From assembly GCF_000721495.1 (NCBI RefSeq), contig NZ_JOHY01000006.1:1-64000 (forward strand): 64,000 bases of DNA, in the 5' to 3' direction. A program made the position numbers and the translations under genes. Below the pieces are notes generated by a model that saw only the letters and a list, made by a program, of their open reading frames with translations, was not told the origin of the DNA and did no database searches. The DNA comes from Streptomyces sp. NRRL F-5123 (GTDB taxonomy: Bacteria > Actinomycetota > Actinomycetes > Streptomycetales > Streptomycetaceae). Numbering within the stretch: position 1 is the stretch's first letter; each line of letters starts with the position of its first letter. This document shows, one piece after another, positions 35,359-42,380 of the stretch.

Positions 35359-36045
35359 GTGCGAGAACCCCACGACCTCCTGCGGGACGGGCCCGACCCC
35401 GCCGCAATGCGCAAGCGCTACCGCTCCGTCGGCCTCACCGAGGACGAGCTGGCGCCCGAGCCGTACACGCAGTTCGCCCGCTGGTTCACCGACGCCGTGG
35501 CCGCGGCCGAGGACGGCCTGATCGTCGAACCCAACGCCATGGTGCTGTCCACCGCGGACGCCGAAGGCCTGCCCACCTCCCGCACGGTCCTGCTCAAGGG
35601 CTACGACCTGGGCGGCTTCGTCTTCTACAGCAACTACCGGTCGCGCAAGGCGCGGGCGCTCGCCGCCAACCCGCGCGCGTCGCTGCTCTTCCCGTGGCAT
35701 CCGATCACCCGCCAGGTCATCGTCTCCGGCGCGGTCGCGCGGGTGGCGCCGGAGGAGACCGCCGCCTACTTCCACAGCCGCCCGCACGGCTCGCAGGTCG
35801 GCGCGTGGGCGAGCGAGCAGTCCAGCGTCGTCGCCTCGCGGGAGGTGCTGGAGAAGCGCTACGCCGAGCTGGCCGCGCGCTGGCCGGAGGGCACCGAGGT
35901 GCCCGTGCCGTCCTTCTGGGGCGGATTCCGCGTCGAGCCGGTGAGCGTCGAATTCTGGCAGGGCCGCGAGGACCGGCTGCACGACCGGCTGCGGTACGTC
36001 CGGGACGAGGCCGGCGGCTGGTCGGTGGAGCGGCTGGCGCCCTGA
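35359..36045 (+). CDS. pdxH: Pyridoxamine 5'-phosphate oxidase
   Basis: 228 residues from GTG 35359, with GGGAGG eight bases upstream. It is an FMN-binding split barrel: [54 protein letters not shown]. The family signature is [25 protein letters not shown], and the tail is WSVERLAP. It oxidises pyridoxine/pyridoxamine phosphate to PLP. It is divergent from citrate synthase; 198 bases between hold no recognised operator. Confidence 0.95.
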   Translation: MREPHDLLRDGPDPAAMRKRYRSVGLTEDELAPEPYTQFARWFTDAVAAAEDGLIVEPNAMVLSTADAEGLPTSRTVLLKGYDLGGFVFYSNYRSRKARALAANPRASLLFPWHPITRQVIVSGAVARVAPEETAAYFHSRPHGSQVGAWASEQSSVVASREVLEKRYAELAARWPEGTEVPVPSFWGGFRVEPVSVEFWQGREDRLHDRLRYVRDEAGGWSVERLAP

Positions 36046-36396
36046 CGCCCCGCCGGGCCCCCGGGAAGCAGCGGAAGGGCCGGAAGCCGGGAAGCGCCCG
36101 GCGTGGCCGAAAACCGACCGACAATATGCGCGCAGAAGCGCGGCAATATGCGGCGGGGAAAAGGAACGACCCGCGGGCTGCCCTCCGGAGCCTGGCGGCT
36201 CCGGACACCGGCCGGACAAGTCCGGCGAGCCCGCGGGTCGGGTGACTGCGTGGGATTGGCGCGCAACGCGCACGCCCAGTGCGCGGAGCTAGCCCGCAGC
36301 CACCTCACGTGTCCGACTGCAAACCATGCTTCAGACCACCTCCCTTCGTGTGTGCCGCCACATTAGGAAACCGCCCGGCGACCGCACAACTGATTT
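36046..36396. other. Intergenic region of 351 bases: small-RNA candidate and repeats
   Basis: It contains a 9-base direct repeat CAATATGCG (36122-36130 and 36144-36152). It also holds the strongly folded three-branched element 36168-36239 and a minus-strand promoter match at 36360-36389. On the plus strand the start of the PAS gene lies at 36397 and no clear promoter was recognised for it. Confidence 0.6.
36160..36353 (-). ncRNA. Candidate small RNA with three-way-junction terminator
   Basis: On the minus strand, -35 TTGTGC (36384-36389), an 18-base spacer and -10 TAATGT (36360-36365) predict a start near 36353. A possible 12-residue peptide (ATG 36327, stop 36289) follows a GGGAGG eleven bases upstream. 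The RNA then folds into a 12-bp outer stem (36168-36179 with 36228-36239). That stem encloses two hairpins, 9 bp (36184-36192/36197-36205) and 7 bp (36211-36217/36220-36226). GTTCCTTTTCCCC (36167 to 36155) follows, as in an intrinsic terminator. Expression is not shown. Confidence 0.45.
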
Positions 36397-37902
36397 ATGG
36401 AAAGTGCGTGTGACCCGCCCCACACGAGGGTTGAATGTGGTGACGTGCAGCCTTTCGACGCGCAACCGAAACCGCTGGGCAACGGCAGCGGCGATGACGA
36501 CACCGGCGGTCCCGCGGGGACGGCGGATCCGGGCGGGGGCGGAGCGGACGCCACGGCCGGCGGCGAGGCGCACGGTGGCGGCGAGCGGCTGCTGGCCGCG
36601 CTGCTCGACGGCATGGAGGCGGGTTTCGCCGCCTTCGACGACGAGGGCGTGGTCACCCACTGGAACGCCGAGGCGACCCGGATCCTCGGCTGGACGGCCG
36701 ACGACGCGATCGGGCGCCACGGCTTCTCCGGATGGGCGGCGCGCGCGGCCGACGCCGTGGAGACCGAGGAGCGGCTGCGCCGGGTGATGGGCTCGCCCGG
36801 CCGCCATGTGCACGAGTTCGCGCTGCTGACCAAGGACGGCCACCGGGTGCTGGTCCGCACCCAGTCCGTGGCCGTGCCCGGCCCGGACGGGCGGCCCGCG
36901 GGCGTCTACTGCGCCTTCTCCGAGGTGCACGCGCAGATCGAGCTGGAGCGCTCCATCGCGCTCAGCGAGGCGCTCTTCGCGGGCGCGTCCTGGGGTGTGG
37001 TGCTGATCGACGCCGACCTGCGGCCCGCGGTCGCCAACCCGACGGCCGCGCGCATGCTCAGGACCGGCCGTGACGAGGTGCTGGGGCGCCCGCTGGGGAA
37101 TCTGCTCACCCAGGGCGTCGAAGAGCTGGAGAACGCGCTCCAGCACGTCCTGGCCGAGGGGGCGCCGCCGGCCACGACCGACCTGTGGGTGGCGCTGCGC
37201 GCCGACCCCGAGGGCAGGCGGCGCTGCTGGCGCTGCGGCTTCGTACGGCTCGGCTCACCGCTCGGCGAGGAGCCGGCGCCGCTGGGCGTGGGCTGGCTCT
37301 TCATCGACATCACCCGGCAGAAGACCGCGGAGACCGAGGGCGCGCAGGTCCGCTTCCGCTACCAGCAACTGCACCGCGCCGACCGGGCCGCGGCCGAGTG
37401 CGGCGGCGCCCTGGAAGCCGCGGCGCTGCACCTGGACTTCGCCCTTGCCGGTTTCGCCGACCACGCGCTGCTCGACCTCGCCGACGACGCCGAGCGGCTG
37501 ATACGGATCGCCGCCACGCCCGCGGGCGAGCCCGGTCCCTGCCGGCTGCTGCCCGACTCGGCCGAGAGCGGCATCCCCGTCGGCTACCCCGCCGCCCACC
37601 CCGCCCTCCAGGCCCTGGAGCGGATCGGCACCGTACGCACCAGCTACGGGCCGGAGGGCCCAGAGGACCGGGCTGCCGGAGCCGGGCCGGACGCGTGGGC
37701 GGCGGCGCGGCGCTGGCCGTCCGGGACGGCGCACGGGCTGGTCACCGTCCTGCGCAGCCGGGGCCGTACGGTCGGGGCACTGACCTTCCTGCGCGGGCCC
37801 GGGCGCCGCCTCTTCGACCGCGCGGACGCCGCCTACGCCGAGGACGTGGCCGCGCGCGTGGCCATGGCCCTGGACCTGGCGGGGCTCGCCGGGGAGCGGT
37901 AG
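36397..37902 (+). CDS. PAS-domain protein (two PAS plus GAF-like part)
   Basis: 501 residues from ATG 36397; later starts such as GTG 36445 are possible and would remove a low-complexity Gly/Asp leader. PAS-like modules occupy about 65-165 (LLDGMEAGFAAFDDEGVVTHWNAEATRILGW) and about 190-300 (SWGVVLIDADLRPAVANPTAARMLR, ending VGWLFIDITRQK). The final 200 residues resemble a GAF sensor (ALEAAALHLDFALAGFADHALLDLADDAERL). No kinase, phosphatase or DNA-binding domain is present, so it must signal by contact with a partner. The stop (37900-37902) sits in a local duplication. Confidence 0.78.
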   Translation: MESACDPPHTRVECGDVQPFDAQPKPLGNGSGDDDTGGPAGTADPGGGGADATAGGEAHGGGERLLAALLDGMEAGFAAFDDEGVVTHWNAEATRILGWTADDAIGRHGFSGWAARAADAVETEERLRRVMGSPGRHVHEFALLTKDGHRVLVRTQSVAVPGPDGRPAGVYCAFSEVHAQIELERSIALSEALFAGASWGVVLIDADLRPAVANPTAARMLRTGRDEVLGRPLGNLLTQGVEELENALQHVLAEGAPPATTDLWVALRADPEGRRRCWRCGFVRLGSPLGEEPAPLGVGWLFIDITRQKTAETEGAQVRFRYQQLHRADRAAAECGGALEAAALHLDFALAGFADHALLDLADDAERLIRIAATPAGEPGPCRLLPDSAESGIPVGYPAAHPALQALERIGTVRTSYGPEGPEDRAAGAGPDAWAAARRWPSGTAHGLVTVLRSRGRTVGALTFLRGPGRRLFDRADAAYAEDVAARVAMALDLAGLAGER

Positions 37903-37945
37903 GACGGGCGCCGGTGCAGGAAAGCGGTAGGTCGGGCGCCGGTGC
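37896..37945. repeat. Direct duplication covering the PAS gene stop
   Basis: A 22-base direct repeat, GCGGTAGG(A/T)CGGGCGCCGGTGC, lies at 37896-37917 and 37924-37945 (period 28, one mismatch). The first copy includes the PAS stop codon TAG; the second repeats it. It lies between convergent genes. Confidence 0.75.
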
Positions 37946-37957
37946 CGGAACCGGGCC

Positions 37958-38719
37958 TCAGTGCCGGAAGAAGATCCGGTCCCGGTACTGCTCGAAGATC
38001 TGCGCGTTCCAGTCGTGCCCGCCGTCCACGTTGCCCGAGCGGAGCATCGGCGGGACGACGCCGCGCGCGGCCAGGTCGGTTGCCGCGGTCGCGACGACGG
38101 CCTGCATCAGGGCACTGGTCACGACGGTCGAGGCCGGGGCGAACGGCGCGGGGATGGCGTCGTCGGACAGCTCGGCGTCGCCCACCGCGATCTTGGAGTC
38201 CAGGACGATGTCGCAGTGGTCCCGGAGGAAGGTGCCGGACACGTGCCGGGACGCGGTCTGCTCGGCGTAGGCGACCGAGGTGACGCCGACCACCGTCAGG
38301 CCGAGCGCCCGGGCGTTCCGGGCCATTTCCACCGGCAGGGCGTTGCGGCCGGACAGCGAGATCACGAACAGGACGTCGCCGCGCCGGACCGGGCTGGTGT
38401 CCAGGACCACCCCGGCGAGCCCGTCGACCTGCTCCAGCGCGCTGCCCAGCGTCGCCGGCCGCACGTCCACGCCCACGACGCCCGGCACCACCAGCAGGTT
38501 GATCAGGGCGAGGCCGCCCGCGCGGTAGACGACGTCCTGAGCGGGCAGCGAGGAATGGCCGGCGCCGAAGACGAAGACCCGGCCGCCTGCCTCGACGGCG
38601 TCGGCGACCGCGGCCGCCGCGGCCCTGATCGCCGGGCCCTCCTCGTCGCGCGCCCGGCGCAGCAGGCCGATGGCGGCGTCGAAATACCGGTCCGACAGGT
38701 CCTCGGCTGGCTCGCTCAT
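37958..38719 (-). CDS. SIS-domain protein (sugar isomerase/phosphosugar-binding)
   Basis: 253 residues from ATG 38719 (MSEPAEDLSDRYF); longer in-frame starts are unlikely. SIS fold: GGRVFVFGAGHSSLPAQDVVYRAGG (about 33-57), then VLFVISLSGRNALPVEMARNARALGLTVVGVTS. The type is the UPF0309 group, related to GmhA/NagB-like phosphosugar binders. No N-terminal helix-turn-helix is present, so it is an enzyme or sensor, not an RpiR regulator. It is divergent from dmdR1, with 137 bases between. Confidence 0.88.
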   Translation of the reverse strand: MSEPAEDLSDRYFDAAIGLLRRARDEEGPAIRAAAAAVADAVEAGGRVFVFGAGHSSLPAQDVVYRAGGLALINLLVVPGVVGVDVRPATLGSALEQVDGLAGVVLDTSPVRRGDVLFVISLSGRNALPVEMARNARALGLTVVGVTSVAYAEQTASRHVSGTFLRDHCDIVLDSKIAVGDAELSDDAIPAPFAPASTVVTSALMQAVVATAATDLAARGVVPPMLRSGNVDGGHDWNAQIFEQYRDRIFFRH

Positions 38720-38856
38720 GCGGATCACCGTGCTGCCCGGCGCCGCCGGTGTCAAGGAGAGCCGGTCGGGGCCGGCACTCCCACTTGGGGGCCGGTTGTC
38801 GGCGGCATGCGTCAGAATTGGTCCAGGGCCACGCACGATTCACCTGAGGGGCGCGC

Positions 38857-39549
38857 ATGTCCGGACTCATCGACACGACGGAGATGTATCTCCGCACCAT
38901 CCTGGAGCTGGAGGAGGAGGGCGTGGTCCCGATGCGCGCCCGAATCGCCGAGCGCCTCGACCAGAGCGGACCGACGGTCTCCCAGACGGTCGCACGCATG
39001 GAGCGGGACGGCCTGCTGCATGTCGCGGGCGACCGCCATCTGGAGCTGACCGCCGAGGGCCGCCGCACCGCGACCCGGGTGATGCGCAAGCACCGCATCG
39101 CCGAATGCCTGCTGGTCGACGTGATCGGCCTGGAGTGGGAGCAGGTGCACGCCGAGGCGTGCCGCTGGGAGCACGTGATGAGCGAAGCGGTGGAGCGGCG
39201 GGTGCTGGAGCTGCTGCGGCATCCCACCGAATCCCCGTACGGCAACCCGATCCCGGGCCTGGAGGAGCTGGGCGAGGAGCGGGAGACCGACCCCTTCCTG
39301 GAGGAGGGCATGGTCAGCCTGAACGACCTGCGGCCGGGCGACTCCGCGGCCAGCGTCGTCGTGCGGCGGATCGGCGAGCCGATCCAGACCGACTCCCAGG
39401 TGATGCACACGCTGCGGCGGGCCGGCGTCCAGCCCGGCGCCGTGGTCAGCGTGACCAGCTCCGCCGGGGGCGTCATGGTCGGCAGCGGCGGCGAGGCCGC
39501 GGAGCTGGACGCGGAGGTTGCCTCGCACGTCTTCGTCGCCAAGAGCTGA
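38857..39549 (+). CDS. dmdR1: Iron-dependent repressor DmdR1 (IdeR/DtxR family)
   Basis: 230 residues from ATG 38857, GAGGGG seven bases upstream; same length as mycobacterial IdeR. Winged helix-turn-helix: MRARIAERLDQSGPTVSQTVARMERDGLL (26-54). All metal ligands are in place: site 1 His79, Glu83, His98; site 2 Met10, Cys102, Glu105, His106. The dimer domain HAEACRWEHVMSE and a C-terminal SH3-like FeoA fold (about 150-228) complete it. With Fe2+ it binds iron boxes and represses siderophore uptake and synthesis. The box at 9137 is its predicted local target. No iron box was recognised at its own promoter. Confidence 0.96.
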   Translation: MSGLIDTTEMYLRTILELEEEGVVPMRARIAERLDQSGPTVSQTVARMERDGLLHVAGDRHLELTAEGRRTATRVMRKHRIAECLLVDVIGLEWEQVHAEACRWEHVMSEAVERRVLELLRHPTESPYGNPIPGLEELGEERETDPFLEEGMVSLNDLRPGDSAASVVVRRIGEPIQTDSQVMHTLRRAGVQPGAVVSVTSSAGGVMVGSGGEAAELDAEVASHVFVAKS

Positions 39550-39582
39550 CGGGGCGAAAAGGCAGGCCACTCGAGAACGCAG

Positions 39583-39621
39583 GGCCGCCCCGGCGTCGTG
39601 ACGACGCCGGGGCGGCCTTTT
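39583..39621 (+). terminator. Intrinsic terminator of dmdR1
   Basis: A 15-bp perfect GC-rich stem (39583-39597 with 39603-39617), loop GTGAC, followed by TTTT (39618-39621), 33 bases after the dmdR1 stop. It is one of few in the window with a true U-run. Confidence 0.92.
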
Positions 39622-39888
39622 CCCTCCCGGCCCCCACCCGCGCCCCTCCCTGCCCTCCCCGTCCCCCGCCCCTCCTGCTCCCGCTTCCCGCGCGGCTGCG
39701 CGCCGCACCCTCCCCGCGGGATCGAGCGGGACCCGCGGAGGCGCCGGGACCCCGAGCTTCCCGGTACCTCCCCGCGACCCGCTTCCCCTTCGCGCCGCGC
39801 CCCGCTCAGAGATCTCCCCTCGGCCCGTGCGGCCAATCCTTGAGCGTTGTCACTCGAAAGAGCGGTGTTGGGTGCGCGCGCTCTGTGT
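39622..39888. other. Intergenic region with pyrimidine-rich tract
   Basis: Within the 427-base gap between dmdR1 and the hydrolase gene, 39618-39690 is almost purely pyrimidine on the plus strand, with long C/T runs. Further on are minor palindromes such as CGCGGGATCGAGCGGGACCCGCG. No gene, promoter or operator was recognised here before the LexA-like box at 39889. Confidence 0.5.
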
Positions 39889-39904
39889 TCGAATAAAAGT
39901 TCGA
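39889..39904. promoter_or_regulatory. LexA-like SOS box upstream of the hydrolase
   Basis: TCGAATAAAAGTTCGA matches the actinobacterial LexA palindrome TCGAAC-N4-GTTCGA at all but one defined position (T for C in the left half). It directly precedes TAGCGT (39905-39910), a possible -10, so LexA bound here would cover the promoter of the gene at 39977. Confidence 0.55.
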
Positions 39905-39976
39905 TAGCGTGGCCGGAGACGGATCCAGCGACAGCGCCGGGACGGACGACGACCGGGGAGGAGGGTGGTGAGGCGC

Positions 39977-41041
39977 ATGGAGCAGCAGACGGAGCAGTAC
40001 CGGCCGCGCCGCTACGAGGTCACGGGAGCGGACGGCGTCCGCCTCATGGCCTGGGATTACGCGGCGGCCGCCGCCATCGCGGCACCGCGCCGGACGCGGG
40101 AGTCCGGCCCCGCAACCGGGACCGCAACCGGCCCCGCAACCGGCCCCGCAACCGGCCCCGCAACCGGCCCCGCAACCGGCCCCGCAACCGGGGCCGTCCC
40201 AGGGGACGCGTACCCCGGGGACACACGGCCCGCGGTCCTGCTGCTGCACGGGCTGCTCGGCCGGGCCTCGCACTGGGCGGAGACCGCGCGCCGGCTCGCG
40301 CCGCGCTACCGCACCATCGCGCTCGACCAGCGCGGCCACGGCCACAGCGGCCGCCCGCAGGACCCCTCCGCGCCCGAGGCCTACGCCGCGGACGCCGCTG
40401 CGGTCGTCGAGCAGCTCGGCCTCGGGCCGGTGAGCGTCGTCGGCCACGGCACCGGCGCGCTGACGGCGTGGCAGCTCGCGGCGCACCGCCCGGACCTGGT
40501 CGCCGCCGTCGTCATCTGCGAGATGCGGGCGGCCGCGCCGGGGGAGGCGCTGCGGCGCGTCGCGGAGGAGTGGGCGCAGTCGTGGCCGGTGCCCTTCGCG
40601 ACGCTCGCCGACGCCCGCCGCTGGTTCGCCGAGCAGGATCCGTTCGCCGATGTGCCGAGCCCGGCGCGCGGCGAGTTCTTCGCCGAGGTGATGGCGGAGG
40701 AGGACGACGGCTGGCGGCCGCGGTTCGCCGCGCGACTGCCGGGGCCGGGGCATCCGTGGATACGCGACGCGCACTGGGACGAGCTGGCCGGCGTGGGCTG
40801 CCCCGCCCTGGTGGTGCGCGGGCTCGACGGGCAGCTCGGGCGGGCCGAGGCGCACGAGATGGTCCGGGTGCTGCCGCAGGGCAGGTACGCCGAGGTCCCG
40901 GACGCCGGGCATCTGGTGCCGTGGGACCAGCCCGAGGCCTGGTGCGCCGTGGTCGAGGAATTCCTGCGCGAGGTGGCGCCGCGGCGTCCGGTGACCGGCC
41001 GCGGGTGCGGGACGTGCAACGCGGAGGTGAGAGTGGTGTGA
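39977..41041 (+). CDS. Alpha/beta-hydrolase-fold protein lacking the nucleophile serine
   Basis: 354 residues from ATG 39977; GTG 39965/39968 lie too close to GGAGGAGG. Oxyanion-loop HGLLGRASHW, strand motif LDQRGHGHSGRP, acid and His (DAGHLVP, His about 312) fit hydrolases of the EphA/epoxide-hydrolase or thioesterase type. The nucleophile elbow, normally GxSxG, is GHGTG (156-160): Ser is Gly158, so ordinary catalysis is unlikely. Residues 45-72 are a PATG repeat encoded by seven 12-bp units. It may be a binding protein or be decaying. A LexA-like box lies 73 bases upstream. Confidence 0.85.
   Translation: MEQQTEQYRPRRYEVTGADGVRLMAWDYAAAAAIAAPRRTRESGPATGTATGPATGPATGPATGPATGPATGAVPGDAYPGDTRPAVLLLHGLLGRASHWAETARRLAPRYRTIALDQRGHGHSGRPQDPSAPEAYAADAAAVVEQLGLGPVSVVGHGTGALTAWQLAAHRPDLVAAVVICEMRAAAPGEALRRVAEEWAQSWPVPFATLADARRWFAEQDPFADVPSPARGEFFAEVMAEEDDGWRPRFAARLPGPGHPWIRDAHWDELAGVGCPALVVRGLDGQLGRAEAHEMVRVLPQGRYAEVPDAGHLVPWDQPEAWCAVVEEFLREVAPRRPVTGRGCGTCNAEVRVV
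40111..40194. repeat. Seven-copy 12-bp in-frame tandem repeat
   Basis: CGCAACCGGCCC is repeated seven times (first and last copies slightly varied), coding for PATG units in the hydrolase N-terminus. The repeat length is a multiple of three, so copy-number change alters length but not frame. It is the kind of array prone to replication slippage. Confidence 0.9.
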
Positions 41042-41056
41042 GAGGTCGGTGATAAA

Positions 41057-41104
41057 CCGCGGGCCCGCCGGGGTCGCCCGGGGCCGTGGCGGGCGGCCCC
41101 GCGG
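41057..41104 (+). terminator. Probable terminator after the hydrolase gene
   Basis: A long imperfect stem, CCGCGGGCCCGCC (41057-41069) against 41088-41104, lies 15 bases past the hydrolase stop. The rest of this 220-base gap, up to the lipoprotein gene, shows no other feature. Confidence 0.45.
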
Positions 41105-41261
41105 GGCAGGGCGGTCCGGCGGCGCGGCCGCGGGCTGCGGGGCGGTTCGGCGGTGGGTGCGCGGGCGGGTCGCGGGGGCCGTGATGCGAGCGCACACATC
41201 CTCATAACGCCTGCTGGTAGCTTGCGGTCGCCGGATTCGTATCGCGTCATGGGGGAGCAGA

Positions 41262-41780
41262 GTGCGTCATAGAGTGATGAGAGCGGGAATCGCCGCGGCG
41301 GCGGTCGCCGCCGCGCTGGCACTGGGCGGCTGCGGCAGCGGCGGCGGCAAGGACGACGCGACGGCCACCGCCACCGGGCAGCCGGACTCGCCCTCGGCGA
41401 GCCCGTCCGCGAGCGCCTCCGTCCAGCCGGCCACCTCGACGGCGCCCGCGCCCACCGCCTCCCCGACGAACTCCGCGCAGACGGCCGGTGCGGACGGCGG
41501 CGCCACGGACACCGTCGAGGGCGTATGGCTCGCGGCGGAGGGCGCGACGAAGGTCCAGCTCGTCCTCGGCGCCGGCAAGGCGGGCCTGACCAGCGCCCAC
41601 CTCTGCGGCGGCGGCTACACCGGCAAGGAGGCCATCGCCCTCACGCTCACGTGCATGGACGGCGACACCGAACGCACCACGGGCCGTGGGCAGTTGGCGG
41701 CCGACGGCAAGACGCTCACCGTCACATGGACGAACGGGCCCACCGACGTCTTCGCCCGCACGGGTCTGCCCAGCGACTGA
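41262..41780 (+). CDS. Small Ser/Thr/Ala-rich lipoprotein
   Basis: 172 residues from GTG 41262, with GGGGGAG five to six bases upstream; ATG 41277 is an alternative. The signal is MRAGIAAAAVAAALAL followed by lipobox LGGC. A long Ser/Ala/Pro/Thr tether (about 30-80) precedes a 90-residue domain (TVEGVWLAAEGATKVQLVLGAGKAGLTSAHLCGGGYTG, TLTCMDGDTERTTGRGQLAADGKTLTVTW). Two Cys in the domain may form a disulphide. The domain looks like a lipocalin-type barrel strand set, but the family was not recognised. A promoter was not clear. Confidence 0.75.
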   Translation: MRHRVMRAGIAAAAVAAALALGGCGSGGGKDDATATATGQPDSPSASPSASASVQPATSTAPAPTASPTNSAQTAGADGGATDTVEGVWLAAEGATKVQLVLGAGKAGLTSAHLCGGGYTGKEAIALTLTCMDGDTERTTGRGQLAADGKTLTVTWTNGPTDVFARTGLPSD

Positions 41781-42005
41781 CCGCACGTCAGAGGCCCTGT
41801 CCGGTCCCGAACGGGGCGAACGGGGCCCCTCAGGACCGCTCCGGCTCCCGTCCCCAGGTCGCGATCGTGTCTTCCCTTCGCAACAACTGTGTAGTTGGTG
41901 TCAGAGGATGGGGGTGATCTACTGCAATCGGGTGGCTGGTGCGCTAGCGTCCCGAGGGCGGGCGAGGGGCCCGTGAACGTCCTTGAGGTAACGGGGAGGC
42001 TAGAT

Positions 42006-42272
42006 ATGTCCATCCATGGTGCTGATATCCAGCAGTTGCGCGACCTGTCCGGCAAGTTCAGCACCGAGGCGGGCAACCTCGGCACGCTGATCGGTCACCT
42101 GCAGAGTGCCACCTCCAGCAGCGAGAGCTACTGGAAGGGCCCGGCGGCCGAGCGCTTCCGCAGCGAGTGGGCGCAGCTCAAGCCCACCTTCGACAAGTTC
42201 GTCGCCACGCTGCACGACGCCCAGAAGTCGGCCAGCACGAACGCGGACAACATCGAGGCCGCGACGCGCTGA
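42006..42272 (+). CDS. WXG100-family (ESAT-6-like) protein
   Basis: 88 residues from ATG 42006, with GGGGAGG six bases upstream. A helical hairpin with the W-x-G turn at Trp43-Lys-Gly45 (SYWKGPAAERF) and no signal peptide fits a small substrate of type VII secretion. The usual C-terminal YxxxD/E export signal is not evident (end: ASTNADNIEAATR). It has no paired WXG100 partner. It is convergent with the EccC-like ATPase and lies in the Tad region. A TAGCGT hexamer (41945) may be the -10. Confidence 0.9.
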   Translation: MSIHGADIQQLRDLSGKFSTEAGNLGTLIGHLQSATSSSESYWKGPAAERFRSEWAQLKPTFDKFVATLHDAQKSASTNADNIEAATR

Positions 42273-42324
42273 GTGCGCGAGCGCCTGACCGCGTGACCAC
42301 CCCCGGGGGGGAGCGCGACGCAGC

Positions 42325-42364
42325 GAGGGGCCGGACCGGGGTCACACCCCGGGACCGGCCCCTC
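42325..42364. terminator. Bidirectional hairpin between WXG100 and EccC-like genes
   Basis: GAGGGGCCGG, a mismatch, then CCGGGGT pair with 42346-42364 around a short loop. It sits between the convergent WXG100 stop (42272) and EccC stop (42381) and can serve both. Confidence 0.7.
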
Positions 42365-42380
42365 TGCCGTGTCCGGCCCG

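Noticed and set aside
36168..36239. Three-branched fold as a tRNA-like or known riboswitch
   Set aside because: Stem lengths, two-base loop and absence of conserved tRNA or riboswitch residues do not fit.
40044..40226. Minus-strand frame of RGRLRGRL repeats
   Set aside because: It is the reverse reading of the 12-bp tandem repeat.
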